In this document: in pieces, positions 44,657 to 54,900 of the stretch
Numbering within the stretch: position 1 is the stretch's first letter
Layout of the letters: each line of letters starts with the position of its first letter
Source: Letharia columbiana
Taxonomy: Eukaryota > Ascomycota > Lecanoromycetes > Lecanorales > Parmeliaceae
Direction: 5' to 3'
Assembly: GCF_014066305.1 (NCBI RefSeq)
Contig: NW_023501036.1
Location: 1,623,501 to 1,687,500, forward strand
Length of the DNA stretch: 64,000 nt
Notes under the pieces: generated by a model
Database searches by the model: none
What the model was told of the DNA's origin: nothing
What the model saw: only the letters and a program-made list of their open reading frames with translations
Translations under genes and position numbers: made by a program

Positions 44657-45028
44657 CACAGAGCCAGAACAACGTCCCCAACCCTTTTCCCGAAGAAATT
44701 CCAAACCCGAGAGCCAAATCGAAACCGCCCGAAGTCAGTAAGATGCGACCTCCACTCCCCCGACTTTCCCCTTTTTCCGGCAAATCTGAGCACGTCCGAC
44801 ACCCCGACCTGGGATCTACGGGTCCGCTACCGTTTACGACACCATACCCGCTCGGGCTCGTTGGTGGGGGTGAGTTTTGTACATTTCTACGATGGGATGC
44901 GATCTCCAATCTACGGTGACGGGAGCCCCCCCCTGGGGACCTCTCGGCGTTCGTACTCGAAGACCCTCGGCGGTCTTCGATACGATCTTGATGTTGTTCA
45001 CTCGGCGGTGAGGATGGGGCGTTGTGTT

Positions 45029-45058
45029 GGAAGGAAGGAAGGAAGGAAGGAAGGAAGG
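45029..45058. repeat. (GGAA)7 microsatellite
   Basis: There are seven consecutive GGAA units. Confidence 0.9.
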
Positions 45059-45205
45059 GTGTGGGTTTCGTGGGGAGCGAAAATCAAGATCTATTGAAGT
45101 CTATCGATCTACGTCGCTCCTAGGCTCTATGTAGCATCCCTGCCTTTAAGCCTCCAAGTCGCCGTTCGAAACGCAGCGAGACCCTTCCTTCACCGGCCCA
45201 CCCTC

Positions 45206-47814
45206 TCACCCTCTCACGACCTCTCGGTATAGATCCCGGAAAAAGCCCGCAGTTTCCCAGAGCGGCAGGATCACGGAGATGGCCGTCGAGCAGAAGACCC
45301 AGCAGAAGGTGATGACCACCCAAGCGATGAAGAAACCTTGCGAGAAGATGTAGTGGGAGAGGAACATGGGTATCGGGATCAGGAAATCCATGGAGAGGGT
45401 GAGCAGGAAGGACGCGATGCATGCGACTTTGAAGGCTCGTCGAAGCTTTCTGGGTTCTTCGACTGCTAGTTCGTCTTCGCGCATCTCTCGCTCCTCGTCT
45501 CGAACGGTGGGGAGGTTGCTGTTTTGGTTCGGGTCGTCCTTTTCGTTCTCTTCTTTGTCGATCGAGCCGGAACTGGGGGTTGTGATGAGGGGTGGCGGTG
45601 CGTTGATCAAGCGTGTGGTATCCCAGTCAAAAGGTTCTGGCTTAGCCAGCGAGACAGCCACTGTGACGATGAGACCGACCATGATGGCGGCGAGATTCCC
45701 GGCCAAAGTTGGATACTCTGCGGACATTTCGGAGTCAGTATCTCTTCTTCATGGCTAATATCCGAATAGTGAGACAGCTTTGGAGAAGTAAAGGACCCTT
45801 TGACTCCGCAAACATGTCGTACAAATCAAAACGTGCTATGAAAGAGGAAGAAGATGCTCCGAAGTATACATACCCATTCCAGTGGTAGATACGCTCAAGC
45901 TCCCATAGTACTGATGCGCGGTGACAAGCCATGCAATAAGCCCAGCACAAAGCCCGGACACAGCTCCTGATAGAGCCCCTGCCTTCGTTTGGCCTTTCCA
46001 GGTGATTGCGAAGGCTGCTGGAAAGACGGCACCACCAATTAGGAGGCCCATAACTAGGAACAACCAGCCTAGGTCGATGCCGATGACATTCCAGATGCAG
46101 GCGACGATAGCCATCACCAAACCCCAGACGCCAATCATGATGTGTGCGACGGTGATGAGCTGCTCTGGTGTGGCAGCTGGCTTGATATAAGTCTTGAAGA
46201 TATCGAAGGTCAAGATCGAAGACACTGCGATGAGCTCTGCTGAAGCACAGCTAGTCACGGCCATGAAGAGAACGATCAGCAAGGCCACAGCGCCACCTGT
46301 TCCCAGCAAGGCCGTAGCTGCAAAGGGTGCCGACAAGCCGGCAGAGACCTGTGCTTGGGTCATGCTGTTTGGATACGTTGGGAAGGTGGGTGAATCTGTG
46401 AGAGCTACCGCTGCAAGCCCTAAAGTAGTGGCAAAGCCGAATGGGATCGCATACCAAGCTAGACCTCCAAGAATGTATGCCCGGACAGCAGTAGTAGGTC
46501 GGCTTGCAATAGCCCGCTGCCAGTAAGCTTGATCCAAAAAAACGGTACCGCTCCCAGAGCAGAGTTGGATCACGCCAAAGATGAGAGCGAAGTTGCTCTT
46601 CATCGTCACATAAGAGCCATCTTGATTGCCTGACACTGGGCGTTTCAGAGCTGCCTGTTTGAGAAGCTGATACATGGCAGATGGAGATCCAATTTGAGAA
46701 TTCGTTGCGTACGCGGAAAACATGAAGTAGAGGATGATGACCATTAAGATGAGCGTGTGAGAGTAGTCACCTCGGTCATCAGGTTAGCATAGGCACCCTC
46801 GGGTGCTTGCGAGAGGCCTTACAAAGGAACGTTGCACGTAAACCGCCCAACACTACATAGACACAGACCCCAAGCGGTATAAGAAAGATGGCAGCATAGA
46901 CGTTCTGCGTAGATTTCGGAGTCAGCATTGCTTGTTTTCGAGGTGGGAAGTGGAGTTGCAAGATAGGTCTAAGGAGTAGGACAATCTTCTTACTCCCGAA
47001 ACATGTCTTGCGACTCAACCTCAACACCAAATAGGCAGGATCAGCTCCGAAATGTACGTACCATGCCGGTCAGAGACGTGACAACTGCACTGCCGCCCAA
47101 GAGAAGCTGGCTGCTGACTAGAACGTTTGTCAGAAGCGCGAAGAAGATGAAGACCCAATGCGTTAGGACGCCATAACGGGTGTAGATGATTTCCAGGTAT
47201 GTATGGCATCTCGGAGCGTTCTGCTTGACTTTGCAAGCCAATATCGAGAACATGAGAATCTGTACAGTCGCACCCGCCGCATACTAGTACAAATGAGCCC
47301 CTTTTCGCAAGATTTAGAGGATACTTGTGTACCCAAAAAGGCCCGGCCACACCATATTCATATGCCACCGTTGAACTCTGAAGCAAAGTTGCAGCCCAGG
47401 TCCATGCGGACACGATACCGCTTGCAATCAAACCTGGCTTCACACTTCTACCTACGCACATTTCGGAGTCAGCGTTGCTTAACCAAGGCACGAAAGCTGG
47501 GATAATGACATAGATCTCAGGAGTAGGAGCAGGGGTTCGCTCCAAGACATAGTCTTGCGGCTCAATGTTTGGTACAAGATGGGGAAGAAAAACTCTGAAA
47601 TGTGCGTACTGGCAGTATTGAACTCCTCGCTCGTTTTCGTTGAGAACCTGGTATATCGATTCTGCGCATGGTCAGCCACTGTCATCATTGGCCCAATTCA
47701 TGCAGTACACACCTGAATGTACGAGATACCACACATAACAGCAGCGAAGAAGAACCCAATTCCAACAACGACACCATAGCCAACACCGACTGGAAGGGGC
47801 TGGATTGAGGGCAT
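45206..47814 (-). CDS. DUR3: DUR3-type urea/polyamine active transporter (SSS family)
   Basis: Minus-strand exons are 47,814-47,713, 47,661-47,610, 47,451-47,333, 47,283-47,062, 46,904-46,823, 46,770-45,874 and 45,717-45,206, giving 661 residues. DUR3 imports urea with a cation at the plasma membrane under nitrogen limitation. The sequence has the family order: [93 protein letters not shown], then many further membrane segments (about 15 in all) and a polar loop near residue 540. Three introns are about 50 nt. The other three are 156-158 nt and belong to the introner family annotated separately. GATA motifs cluster upstream. Confidence 0.93.
45718..45873 (-). mobile_element. Introner-like element A (DUR3 last intron)
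   Basis: A 156-nt intron read on the minus strand. It begins GTATGTATACTTCGGAG and ends TACTGACTCCGAAATGTCCGCAG. The first and last blocks are inverted copies (CTTCGGAG with CTCCGAAAT). Its middle, GTACGACATGTTTGCGGAG, resembles the shared core GAGTCGCAAGACATGT. Confidence 0.8.
46905..47061 (-). mobile_element. Introner-like element B (DUR3)
   Basis: A 157-nt intron. It begins GTACGTACATTTCGGAG and ends AATGCTGACTCCGAAATCTACGCAG. The core TTGAGTCGCAAGACATGT is inverted further on as ACCTATCTTGCAACTC, so the whole intron can form a long hairpin. It is the most complete copy for defining the family. Confidence 0.88.
47452..47609 (-). mobile_element. Introner-like element C (DUR3)
   Basis: A 158-nt intron. 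It begins GTACGCACATTTCAGAG and ends CAACGCTGACTCCGAAATGTGCGTAG. The core reads TTGAGCCGCAAGACTATGTC. Confidence 0.85.
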
Positions 47815-47939
47815 TCGGATTGTGGTTACTGTGGTGGCACTGAAAAAGACGAGGATTGGAAGAGGGACATGAAGAAATACATTATTCTCAGAGTCCCCCA
47901 GGATTTACATGCAGATTGCATGATGTATGATGACGGCGC

Positions 47940-48075
47940 GCTTATCGCCGTTGGGGTTCGATACTTGATAACAACGATAAACATTTGAAAGCTTAGAGAC
48001 TTGATACAATCTAGCCAATGAAGATGTGAAACGATGGCGCCGAAATCCTCTCCAAAGTCCTAAAGAGGCAGGTGA
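47940..48075 (-). promoter_or_regulatory. Cluster of GATA motifs upstream of DUR3
   Basis: Four GATA-type sites occur: the inverse of CTTATC at 47,941, TGATAA at 47,966, CGATAA at 47,975 and TGATAAG at about 48,072. They lie about 125-260 bp upstream of the DUR3 start. Closely spaced HGATAR sites are the binding pattern of AreA/NIT2-type nitrogen regulators, which control urea transporters in filamentous fungi. Function is inferred. Confidence 0.5.
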
Positions 48076-48088
48076 TAAGAAAGCGCAA

Positions 48089-49126
48089 ATGCAACACCCA
48101 TATACCGTATTCAGCCTTATGAGGGATACGCCAAAAGGAGTCAGAAATCCTGCGTCGACGAACATGGTCGACGTCGTTAATGTAGAGCAGAAGATGTTTG
48201 AATTAGAAGCCAAAGGAGATATGCTCCCTTCGGACTTACCTGTACCAAGTCTGTGCGCTCGAAACGCCTTGGCGCCCACCAGCCTGCCCGAACAATTCAA
48301 ACACTGCGTTTCGCCGCTCGTGAGTGCCCCGAGGCGGAAACAAAAGGTGAGTAATACATTTTCCAGAGTCATTCCTTTTTTAAAAGTGACAGACCGAGGC
48401 GCAGAAAGATTGTTACCTTCACGTCGAGTCTGGGCAATAAGCCGAAAGAAGCTGTCGTTAATGTTCATGACTGTTACGAGAAGAGCGTGGAACAGAGTGA
48501 AATGTTGTCTCGCTGGTACTTTCTTTCATCTCTGGCATGTACCTTTTCGACTGCCATATTTGGGCACCTTGCCTATTAGTTGCCATGTCGGAAAAGATGC
48601 TTGTCCCTCAACCTTGGCAGATATGTCCGATGCAATGAATAAGAAAAGTTGTTCATGTCTCGGACATCAAGAGCTGAAGGCTAGCTTGGGAATGTGTGAA
48701 TGCACCCTGGCTGTCCGAAGACATGGATACAGAGCGAGGCAGAAAGTGTGTACTGTGTACTCCGTAGCAAAGCCAGACCAAGAGAATGCCGGACGTAGGG
48801 GCGCCCTGGGCAATTTTGTCAAGACATTAGATCGATATTCTATTGGCCCTTGGGAAAAGACCAGCGGACCAATAGAAGATGGAATTATATCAAGCTATCA
48901 AATAGGGAAGGCGCTGGAACTTGGAAGGCTTGATGCCAAGAAAGAGGCAACCTCGGAAGCGGAGGCTAGGGAACCGCTAGACGCTAGGGGCCGGGATCGC
49001 CCCGAAGAAAACACGGTCACACGGGTCCCCGCCCCGAAGAAAACACAGTCGCACGGGTCCTCGCCCCTCTTTGAATCAATTCATCATTCTCAAGCAGCCA
49101 GCGGACAGACAGAGAATCCAATATGA
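48089..49126 (+). CDS. Long open frame of unknown status
   Basis: A 345-codon frame starts at ATG 48,089; the frame is open a little further upstream but without an ATG. The product is basic, has scattered cysteines (CSCLGHQELKASLGMCEC) and no recognised domain, signal peptide or membrane segment. Near its end a 32-bp direct repeat encodes duplicated APKKTQSHGSS-like residues. The frame runs away from DUR3 over the area that should be its promoter, and no introns are evident. It is either a lineage-specific gene or a chance frame; codon evidence cannot settle this by eye. Confidence 0.3.
   Translation: MQHPYTVFSLMRDTPKGVRNPASTNMVDVVNVEQKMFELEAKGDMLPSDLPVPSLCARNALAPTSLPEQFKHCVSPLVSAPRRKQKVSNTFSRVIPFLKVTDRGAERLLPSRRVWAISRKKLSLMFMTVTRRAWNRVKCCLAGTFFHLWHVPFRLPYLGTLPISCHVGKDACPSTLADMSDAMNKKSCSCLGHQELKASLGMCECTLAVRRHGYRARQKVCTVYSVAKPDQENAGRRGALGNFVKTLDRYSIGPWEKTSGPIEDGIISSYQIGKALELGRLDAKKEATSEAEAREPLDARGRDRPEENTVTRVPAPKKTQSHGSSPLFESIHHSQAASGQTENPI
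48998..49061. repeat. 32-bp tandem repeat, two copies
   Basis: CGCCCCGAAGAAAACAC starts at 48,998 and again at 49,030; each is followed by GGTC/AGTC, then RCACGGGTCC. Two substitutions separate the copies. Confidence 0.85.
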
Positions 49127-49739
49127 AACACTACACCGACAGGTAGTCATGCTCAGGCACAGGCACAATCACAGTCACAGTCACAGGCACGGCTCAGGGG
49201 AAATTGTGCTTCAGGCTACGAAATGAGTGGCGAAATACGAATTATACCTCCATTCTTGACGCCAAGAAAGAAGCCTGGTCCAATGAGACATTGACCTTTA
49301 TCTTCCACTTTCCTGCTTGTATGCAGCAAAGGAAAAGTCATCATAACGAAAGGACCAGGATCATGGTATCTACCTATTATTGTATCGTGCATATGGTACC
49401 TGGGTTCTTAGGCCCAACGGAACAAGAATCTCAAAAAGGAGGGTGCCAACTAACGCTCATCCTGTGATAATATAGCCTTGGCTTGTCACAAACATTCATT
49501 CTATTCGCCCTTCGAAGAATATGCACCTGCTGGATCGACGTCGTGTGCCTCCTGCTTCCGAGTGCCTAACAACCACTCGGACCAGACACATACATGGCTC
49601 CTTCTTCACTCATGCTTCGCCGCCGCTCGACATGCATTCCTGTTCGGCTGCCTTCTCTATATAACACCCCAAGCAATGTCTTCCCAAAGAACCCACGTCG
49701 TTCTTCACACTATTCTTACTTTTCCTCTTACTGTTCAAC
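49127..49739. other. Promoter region of the carboxypeptidase gene
   Basis: There is an imperfect CACAGT/CACAGG hexamer run at about 49,155-49,195 and a CT-rich leader from about 49,590 up to the start codon. No further gene was recognised. Confidence 0.45.
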
Positions 49740-51466
49740 ATGCGCTTCTCCTCCCAAGTCATCTCCGCTGGGCTCGCCCTGAGCTCCTTTGCCCTCGCCT
49801 CCCCCCTTCCCAATGACTCTCAAGCCAAGGACAAACGTTCCTTCGTCGAACGTGATGGTACTAATTATACCGTGTTTGAGCATGCTGCTACTGGCGCCAA
49901 GCTTGAGTTCGTCACTAACTCCGGCATCTGTGAGACTACGCCCGGCGTGAACCAGTACTCAGGATACTTGTCAGTGGGCACGAACATGAACATGTATGGT
50001 CTCCTACGGCTCTCACCCTTTTCGCTCATTTCCTGACAGCATGTAGGTGGTTCTGGTTCTTCGAAGCTAGAAATAGTCCCACCACGGCCCCCCTCGCTAC
50101 CTGGTTCAACGGCGGTCCTGGTTGTTCTTCCTCCATCGGGCTCTTCGTCGAAAATGGACCCTGTCACTTCATCAATGGTGACTCCACCCCGTCTCTCAAC
50201 CCATACAGCTTCAACACCTACGCCAATATGTTGTATGTTGACCAGCCTATTGGAACCGGTTTCTCCTACGGTACGGACTCAGTCACAAGCACGGTCACGG
50301 CCGCCCCATACGTCTGGACATTGTTACAAGCGTTCTACGCACAATTTCCCCAGTACGAGAGTCGCGAATTCGGAATTTTCACCGAATCGTATGGAGGACA
50401 TTATGGGCCTGAGTTTGCTAGCTATTTCGCATCTCAGAACGCGGCCATAAAGGCCGGAAGCGTGAAGGGTGACAATATCGATCTTATAGCCCTGGGCATC
50501 AACAATGGCTGGTACGATTCCGCCATTCAATCCCAATCCTACATCGATTTCTCCTACAACAACACCTACAAACCCATTATCACTGCAGCCCAGCACACAC
50601 AGTTCACCAACACCAATGCACAGAGTTGTGCGCCTCTTCTCGCGAAATGTACCGCCACTACGGGATCCAACTCTGCCTGTGAGAACGCCGACAATACCTG
50701 CTACAATGACATTGAAGGTCCCCTTAGCTCTACCTCAGCCAACGGCGGTGTTGCATTGTACGACTTCGATGTCTACGACATCCGTGAACCAAGCAATGAC
50801 CCATACCCGTACGTACACTTCGGAGCTGATTCTTCCTATTAGGTAATGAAGTTGAGTCGCAAGATATGTGTCGGGAGCACGAAGACCTTTCTACTCCCCA
50901 GACTTGTCTTGCAATTCCATTTCCCTACCTCGAATAAGCAATGCTGACTCCCGAATCTGCGTAGACCAGCCACCTACTCTAGCTACCTACTCCAGCCATC
51001 CGTCACAAGCGCAATCGGTGCCAAAGCAACTTATACCGAGTGCGCAAATGCCCCCTACAACAAATTCACCTCGACCGGGGACGGTAAGCTTACCTCTTCG
51101 GTTACACGAATAGCCGCTAACAAACCCAAAACAGACGCCCGCAACTTCCTCCCAACTCTCTCCACCGTCGTCCAAAGCGGCATCCGCGTAGTAATGTGGG
51201 CTGGCGACGCCGACTGGATCTGCAACTGGTTCGGCGGTCTCGCCTCCGCCAACGCCGTCACCTACTCCGGCACCTCCTCCTTCGCGGCCAAATCACTGGC
51301 CCCCTACACGGTCAACGGGACGGAAGCCGGTACGTTCAAGACGGTCGACAACCTCAGCTTCTTGAGGGTGTATGGAGCGGGGCATGAAGTGCCGTATTAC
51401 CAGCCAGCGCTGGCGTTGCAGGTGTTCGAGCAGACGATGAGGCAGCAGGCCCTGACTGGTACGTAG
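49740..51466 (+). CDS. Secreted serine carboxypeptidase (peptidase S10)
   Basis: Exons are 49,740-49,993, 50,047-50,808, 50,965-51,083 and 51,135-51,466, giving 488 residues. It should remove C-terminal amino acids from peptides outside the cell or in the vacuole. A signal peptide is clear (MRFSSQVISAGLALSSFALA). Family motifs: WFNGGPGCSS, ENGPC, MLYVDQPIGTGFSYG, the nucleophile in TESYGG (Ser about 199), the acid in WAGDADWICNW (about 403-405) and the histidine in GAGHEVPYYQP (about 462). Cysteines and N-glycosylation sites fit secretion. Introns one and three are 53 and 51 nt; the second is a 156-nt introner copy. It converges with INO80. Confidence 0.93.
50809..50964 (+). mobile_element. 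Introner-like element D (carboxypeptidase intron 2)
   Basis: A 156-nt intron. It begins GTACGTACACTTCGGAGCTGA and ends AATGCTGACTCCCGAATCTGCGTAG. The core GTTGAGTCGCAAGATATGTG is partly inverted as ACTTGTCTTGCAATTC. The closest relative here is element B in DUR3, about 4 kb away. Confidence 0.88.
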
Positions 51467-51948
51467 AGCGAGGGCGTGGTTTCTTTTGTCTTGTACATGG
51501 GTTTGGTCCTGTCGATTGCATTGGATGCACGTTTCGGGAGTATTGGATCATGGTGTTAAGAGAGCAGCCTTTTAAAGGGAAAGTCCATAATAGCATAGCA
51601 TTCTAGTGGCGAATGTTAATAACGGACTCCTGATCCAAGGCCTTTGCTGTACGAGTAATTTAGGGGGCGTCTTGCACTGATGGCTCACAGACTGGAGTTT
51701 ATCATTGGCAAGCAACAGCTATGGTTGGACGCAAGAGCCTCTGTGCCTGGTAATCACTCTTCCTTCTCCTTCCGGCAATGCACTCGACACATCGATGCTC
51801 ACATGCAATCTATATTACAAAGCGTACAAAATTCGGCCGGTAGATGGCCTTCCCAATTTCAACCAGTCCGCGCATATGATGCTCCATTGATGTCCCCATT
51901 TTGTTGTTGCCTCTTGACTCCTGTCTCCTAGCTTACACATCTGTTCCC
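51467..51948. other. 3' region between convergent genes
   Basis: Spacer between the carboxypeptidase and INO80. No feature was recognised. Confidence 0.5.
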
Positions 51949-54900
51949 TCAAGCTCCACTGCCGTCTGCGATAGCAAGTCTTTGCTTCGCCGTCTTGGCC
52001 TTTTTACTGATGCCCTTTCTCTTCCCCGGCGCCGTGGGTTCTGGCACTTCCATGGGGGTGGCGGCACCGGAAGGTTTGTTGCTGCCGTCGTCGAAATGTC
52101 CTTCACCTGTTGCAAAAGCACCGTCAGTACAGTTGTCCATCACTGTTGATAGATATGAGGGGTGTCTTACCCTCATGATACATATCATCCAAACTGACAT
52201 CCTTCTTCCTCCCTCCAGTCTTCTTTCTCCCACCTTTCTTCCCCTGCTCCTCGCTCTTCGCCGCGATCTCCTGTTCCTTTTTCTCAATCAGCTCCGCTTC
52301 GTCGTCATCCGCAAGCCAGAGTGCGATATCCTTATTCCGATTGTCTTTGCTTCGGGTATTGAAATCTACACCTGCACCGCCACCGCCTGAGATGACAACA
52401 CGCTGGACTTCTTCCTTTTGTAAGGCTCGCTTGCGGATTCGCTCCTCGATAGTGCCACGAGTGATCATGCGGTAGACTGTAACTTGCTTGGTCTGTCCGA
52501 GACGATGAGCGCGATCCATGGCTTGAGAGTCGATAGTAGGGTTCCAGTCTGAGTCGTAGAAGATGACGGTATCGGCGGCGGTCAAGTTGATACCCAAACC
52601 ACCAGCGCGAGTAGAAAGCAAGAAGATGAAGATTTCTGGTTTTGTCTGGAAGTCGGCAACTGTATCTCTTCGGTCTTCGAGTTTCGTGGAGCCGTCGAGT
52701 CGGAGATATTTGTAGTTGCGGTAGGTGAGGTACTCTTCCATGAGGTCGATCATGCGGGTCATTTGAAAGTAAAGTAGGACGCGGTGGCCACCGTTCTTGA
52801 GCTGACGAAGAAGCTGGTCAAGCTTCGCAAGTTTGCCGGAGTCCGTGACGAAGCGCCGCATCGAAGGCACGTGGATGTTGGTGAATCGGGTTTTTTGTGA
52901 CAACGGCTGTGGAAGGAGGGTGGCGACTGGGTATCTAGCTGGATCAACCTTGGCCTCGATGAGTGCAGCTTCGTCTTTCTCCGATACTCCGTAGAGTGCC
53001 TTTCGCAAAGGTATATTAAAGATGGTGTTCTCCTTCTGGACGCGCGCTTCCTGGTCTGAACAAGAGATTTGGATCGGTGGTGCTGAAGCCCCAGGTCTAG
53101 CACACTGTTCGATCGTGTTCAACCCCTGATCTTCGAACGTATTCTTCGAGATGTTGAAGAGATTGTGCAAGCGGCTCTCTGCAGTGATGCTGCAAAGCGG
53201 GCGGCGATCGTTTCGCTCCACGATGTTGAAGAGAGCATGTGCAGGAGTGTGATTAGTCTCTTCAGTTTCATCATACACGACATTGAAACGTGCAAGACGA
53301 GAGGCTTTTCCAGCAAGCTGAATTGCTCGTTCGGCCACACCTTGGTGGGAGGCTCTGTACGCTTCGGTTGCTGATATGTTGGCGAACCGCATCCAGGAGA
53401 AAGTGGCATTGTCCGATGAGCTCTTTTGGATGTTCTCAGGCGTCCAGATGTTCATCAGTTCAGTTAAATATTTGCCTCTGAACCCGGCTTTTGAGTTGTT
53501 AGGGCCTGCCACATCAAGTCTCGCTTCCGGACTGCAAAGTAGGCGCGGAAGGTCGTATTCGATCAAGTTTCTTGTGGAATAGCCAACATTGACGTTGTTG
53601 CCTTCTCTCATGAAGGAAGCACATTCTGCAAAGTGTGCCAATGACAGCGGTGAATTTGTATCGGCTCTCTCGAACAAGTCAGGATGATTGCAAACCTTTC
53701 TGAACTGCATGACTAGGTTCATCAATGTCGCTGTGTCTTGATCGTCACCAACTGCAGCCTTTTCGATAAGATCCATGATGCTGATCCGATTACGGAGATT
53801 GCCATAGTATGCGCGTTGACGGTACGTCAGATCGCAGAAGACATCTTCTTCGATCTTGTCGCCCAACTCTTTCTGAACGTGCTTCTTGATACGCCGTAAC
53901 ATGAACGGCTTGAGAATCATGTGCAGTCGCTTAAGCTGATCCTCGTTGAGCTTGGTATTGCTCTGGGCGTGACTCTCAATGTCTTTGGAGAACCAGTCGC
54001 TGAACTCATCGTGGGAATCGAAGAGACTGGGCATGATGAAATGCAGCAGAGCCCAAAGCTCCTGCATGTTGTTCTGAATTGGCGTCCCGGTCAACAGTAG
54101 GCGATTTCGGCAAGCAAATCCCAGTAAGCTCTTCCATCTTGAACTCTGCGAGGACTTGATAGCTTGAGCCTCATCCAGAATCATGTACTGCCAACGGATT
54201 TTCGAGAAGTATTGAGTGTCTTGCACAACCAGCTGATAAGAGGTAATGAGGACATGGAATGGTGAGTCTTTTGTATAGGTGATGTGCTTCCGATCCCAGA
54301 ACTTTCGTAGCACCTTTCGATCCTTCGCATTTCCCCAGTAAGGCAGACACTTTAGATCGGGAACGAAGCGTGTTATCTCCTGTTGCCAATTGTGCAATGT
54401 GGACGAAGGTGCAATGACAAGGAAGGGACCCCAGATATTGTGCTTCTCAGCAAGGTAGGCCATCACCGATATTGACTGCACAGTCTTCCCTAGCCCCATC
54501 TCATCTGCCAGAATCCCGTTGATGCCCTGCTCGTACAGGTTGACCAGCCAATTGAGCCCCTTGAGCTGGTATTCCTTCAATTGGGCGTTCAGCATCTTGG
54601 GCTGAGCAACGTCAATGTCGCCTAGTCCAGTGGGGTTCTGGAAATTCATCTCGCCCTCGTCGAATTGTGCCATCTTGTTATCATCGCCATTAAAAGCACG
54701 AGCTTTGTTTTGAGCTTCCTGAACGGCATTTTGCGCATTCGCCATTGCAGCTTGTCTAAGGACAGTCTCATCCTCGGCGTCAAAGTCGAGATCCTCAAAA
54801 TTGGTGACTTTGCTGCCGACTTGAGCTACGCTATCCGGCAATGTGATTGCATGGGCATCTGCCTTGCCTGGTTGAACAGTCTCCTTGGACACACTAACAT

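Larger units (their letters stand above)
44221..45205. other. 3' region between convergent genes with two microsatellites
   Basis: This separates the remodeller gene from convergent DUR3. A CA repeat and a GGAA repeat (separate entries) lie in it. No gene was recognised. Confidence 0.5.

Noticed and set aside
47905..48468. 187-codon minus-strand frame upstream of DUR3
   Set aside because: It begins without good context, runs into the DUR3 promoter, opposes another frame and shows no motif. Treated as chance.
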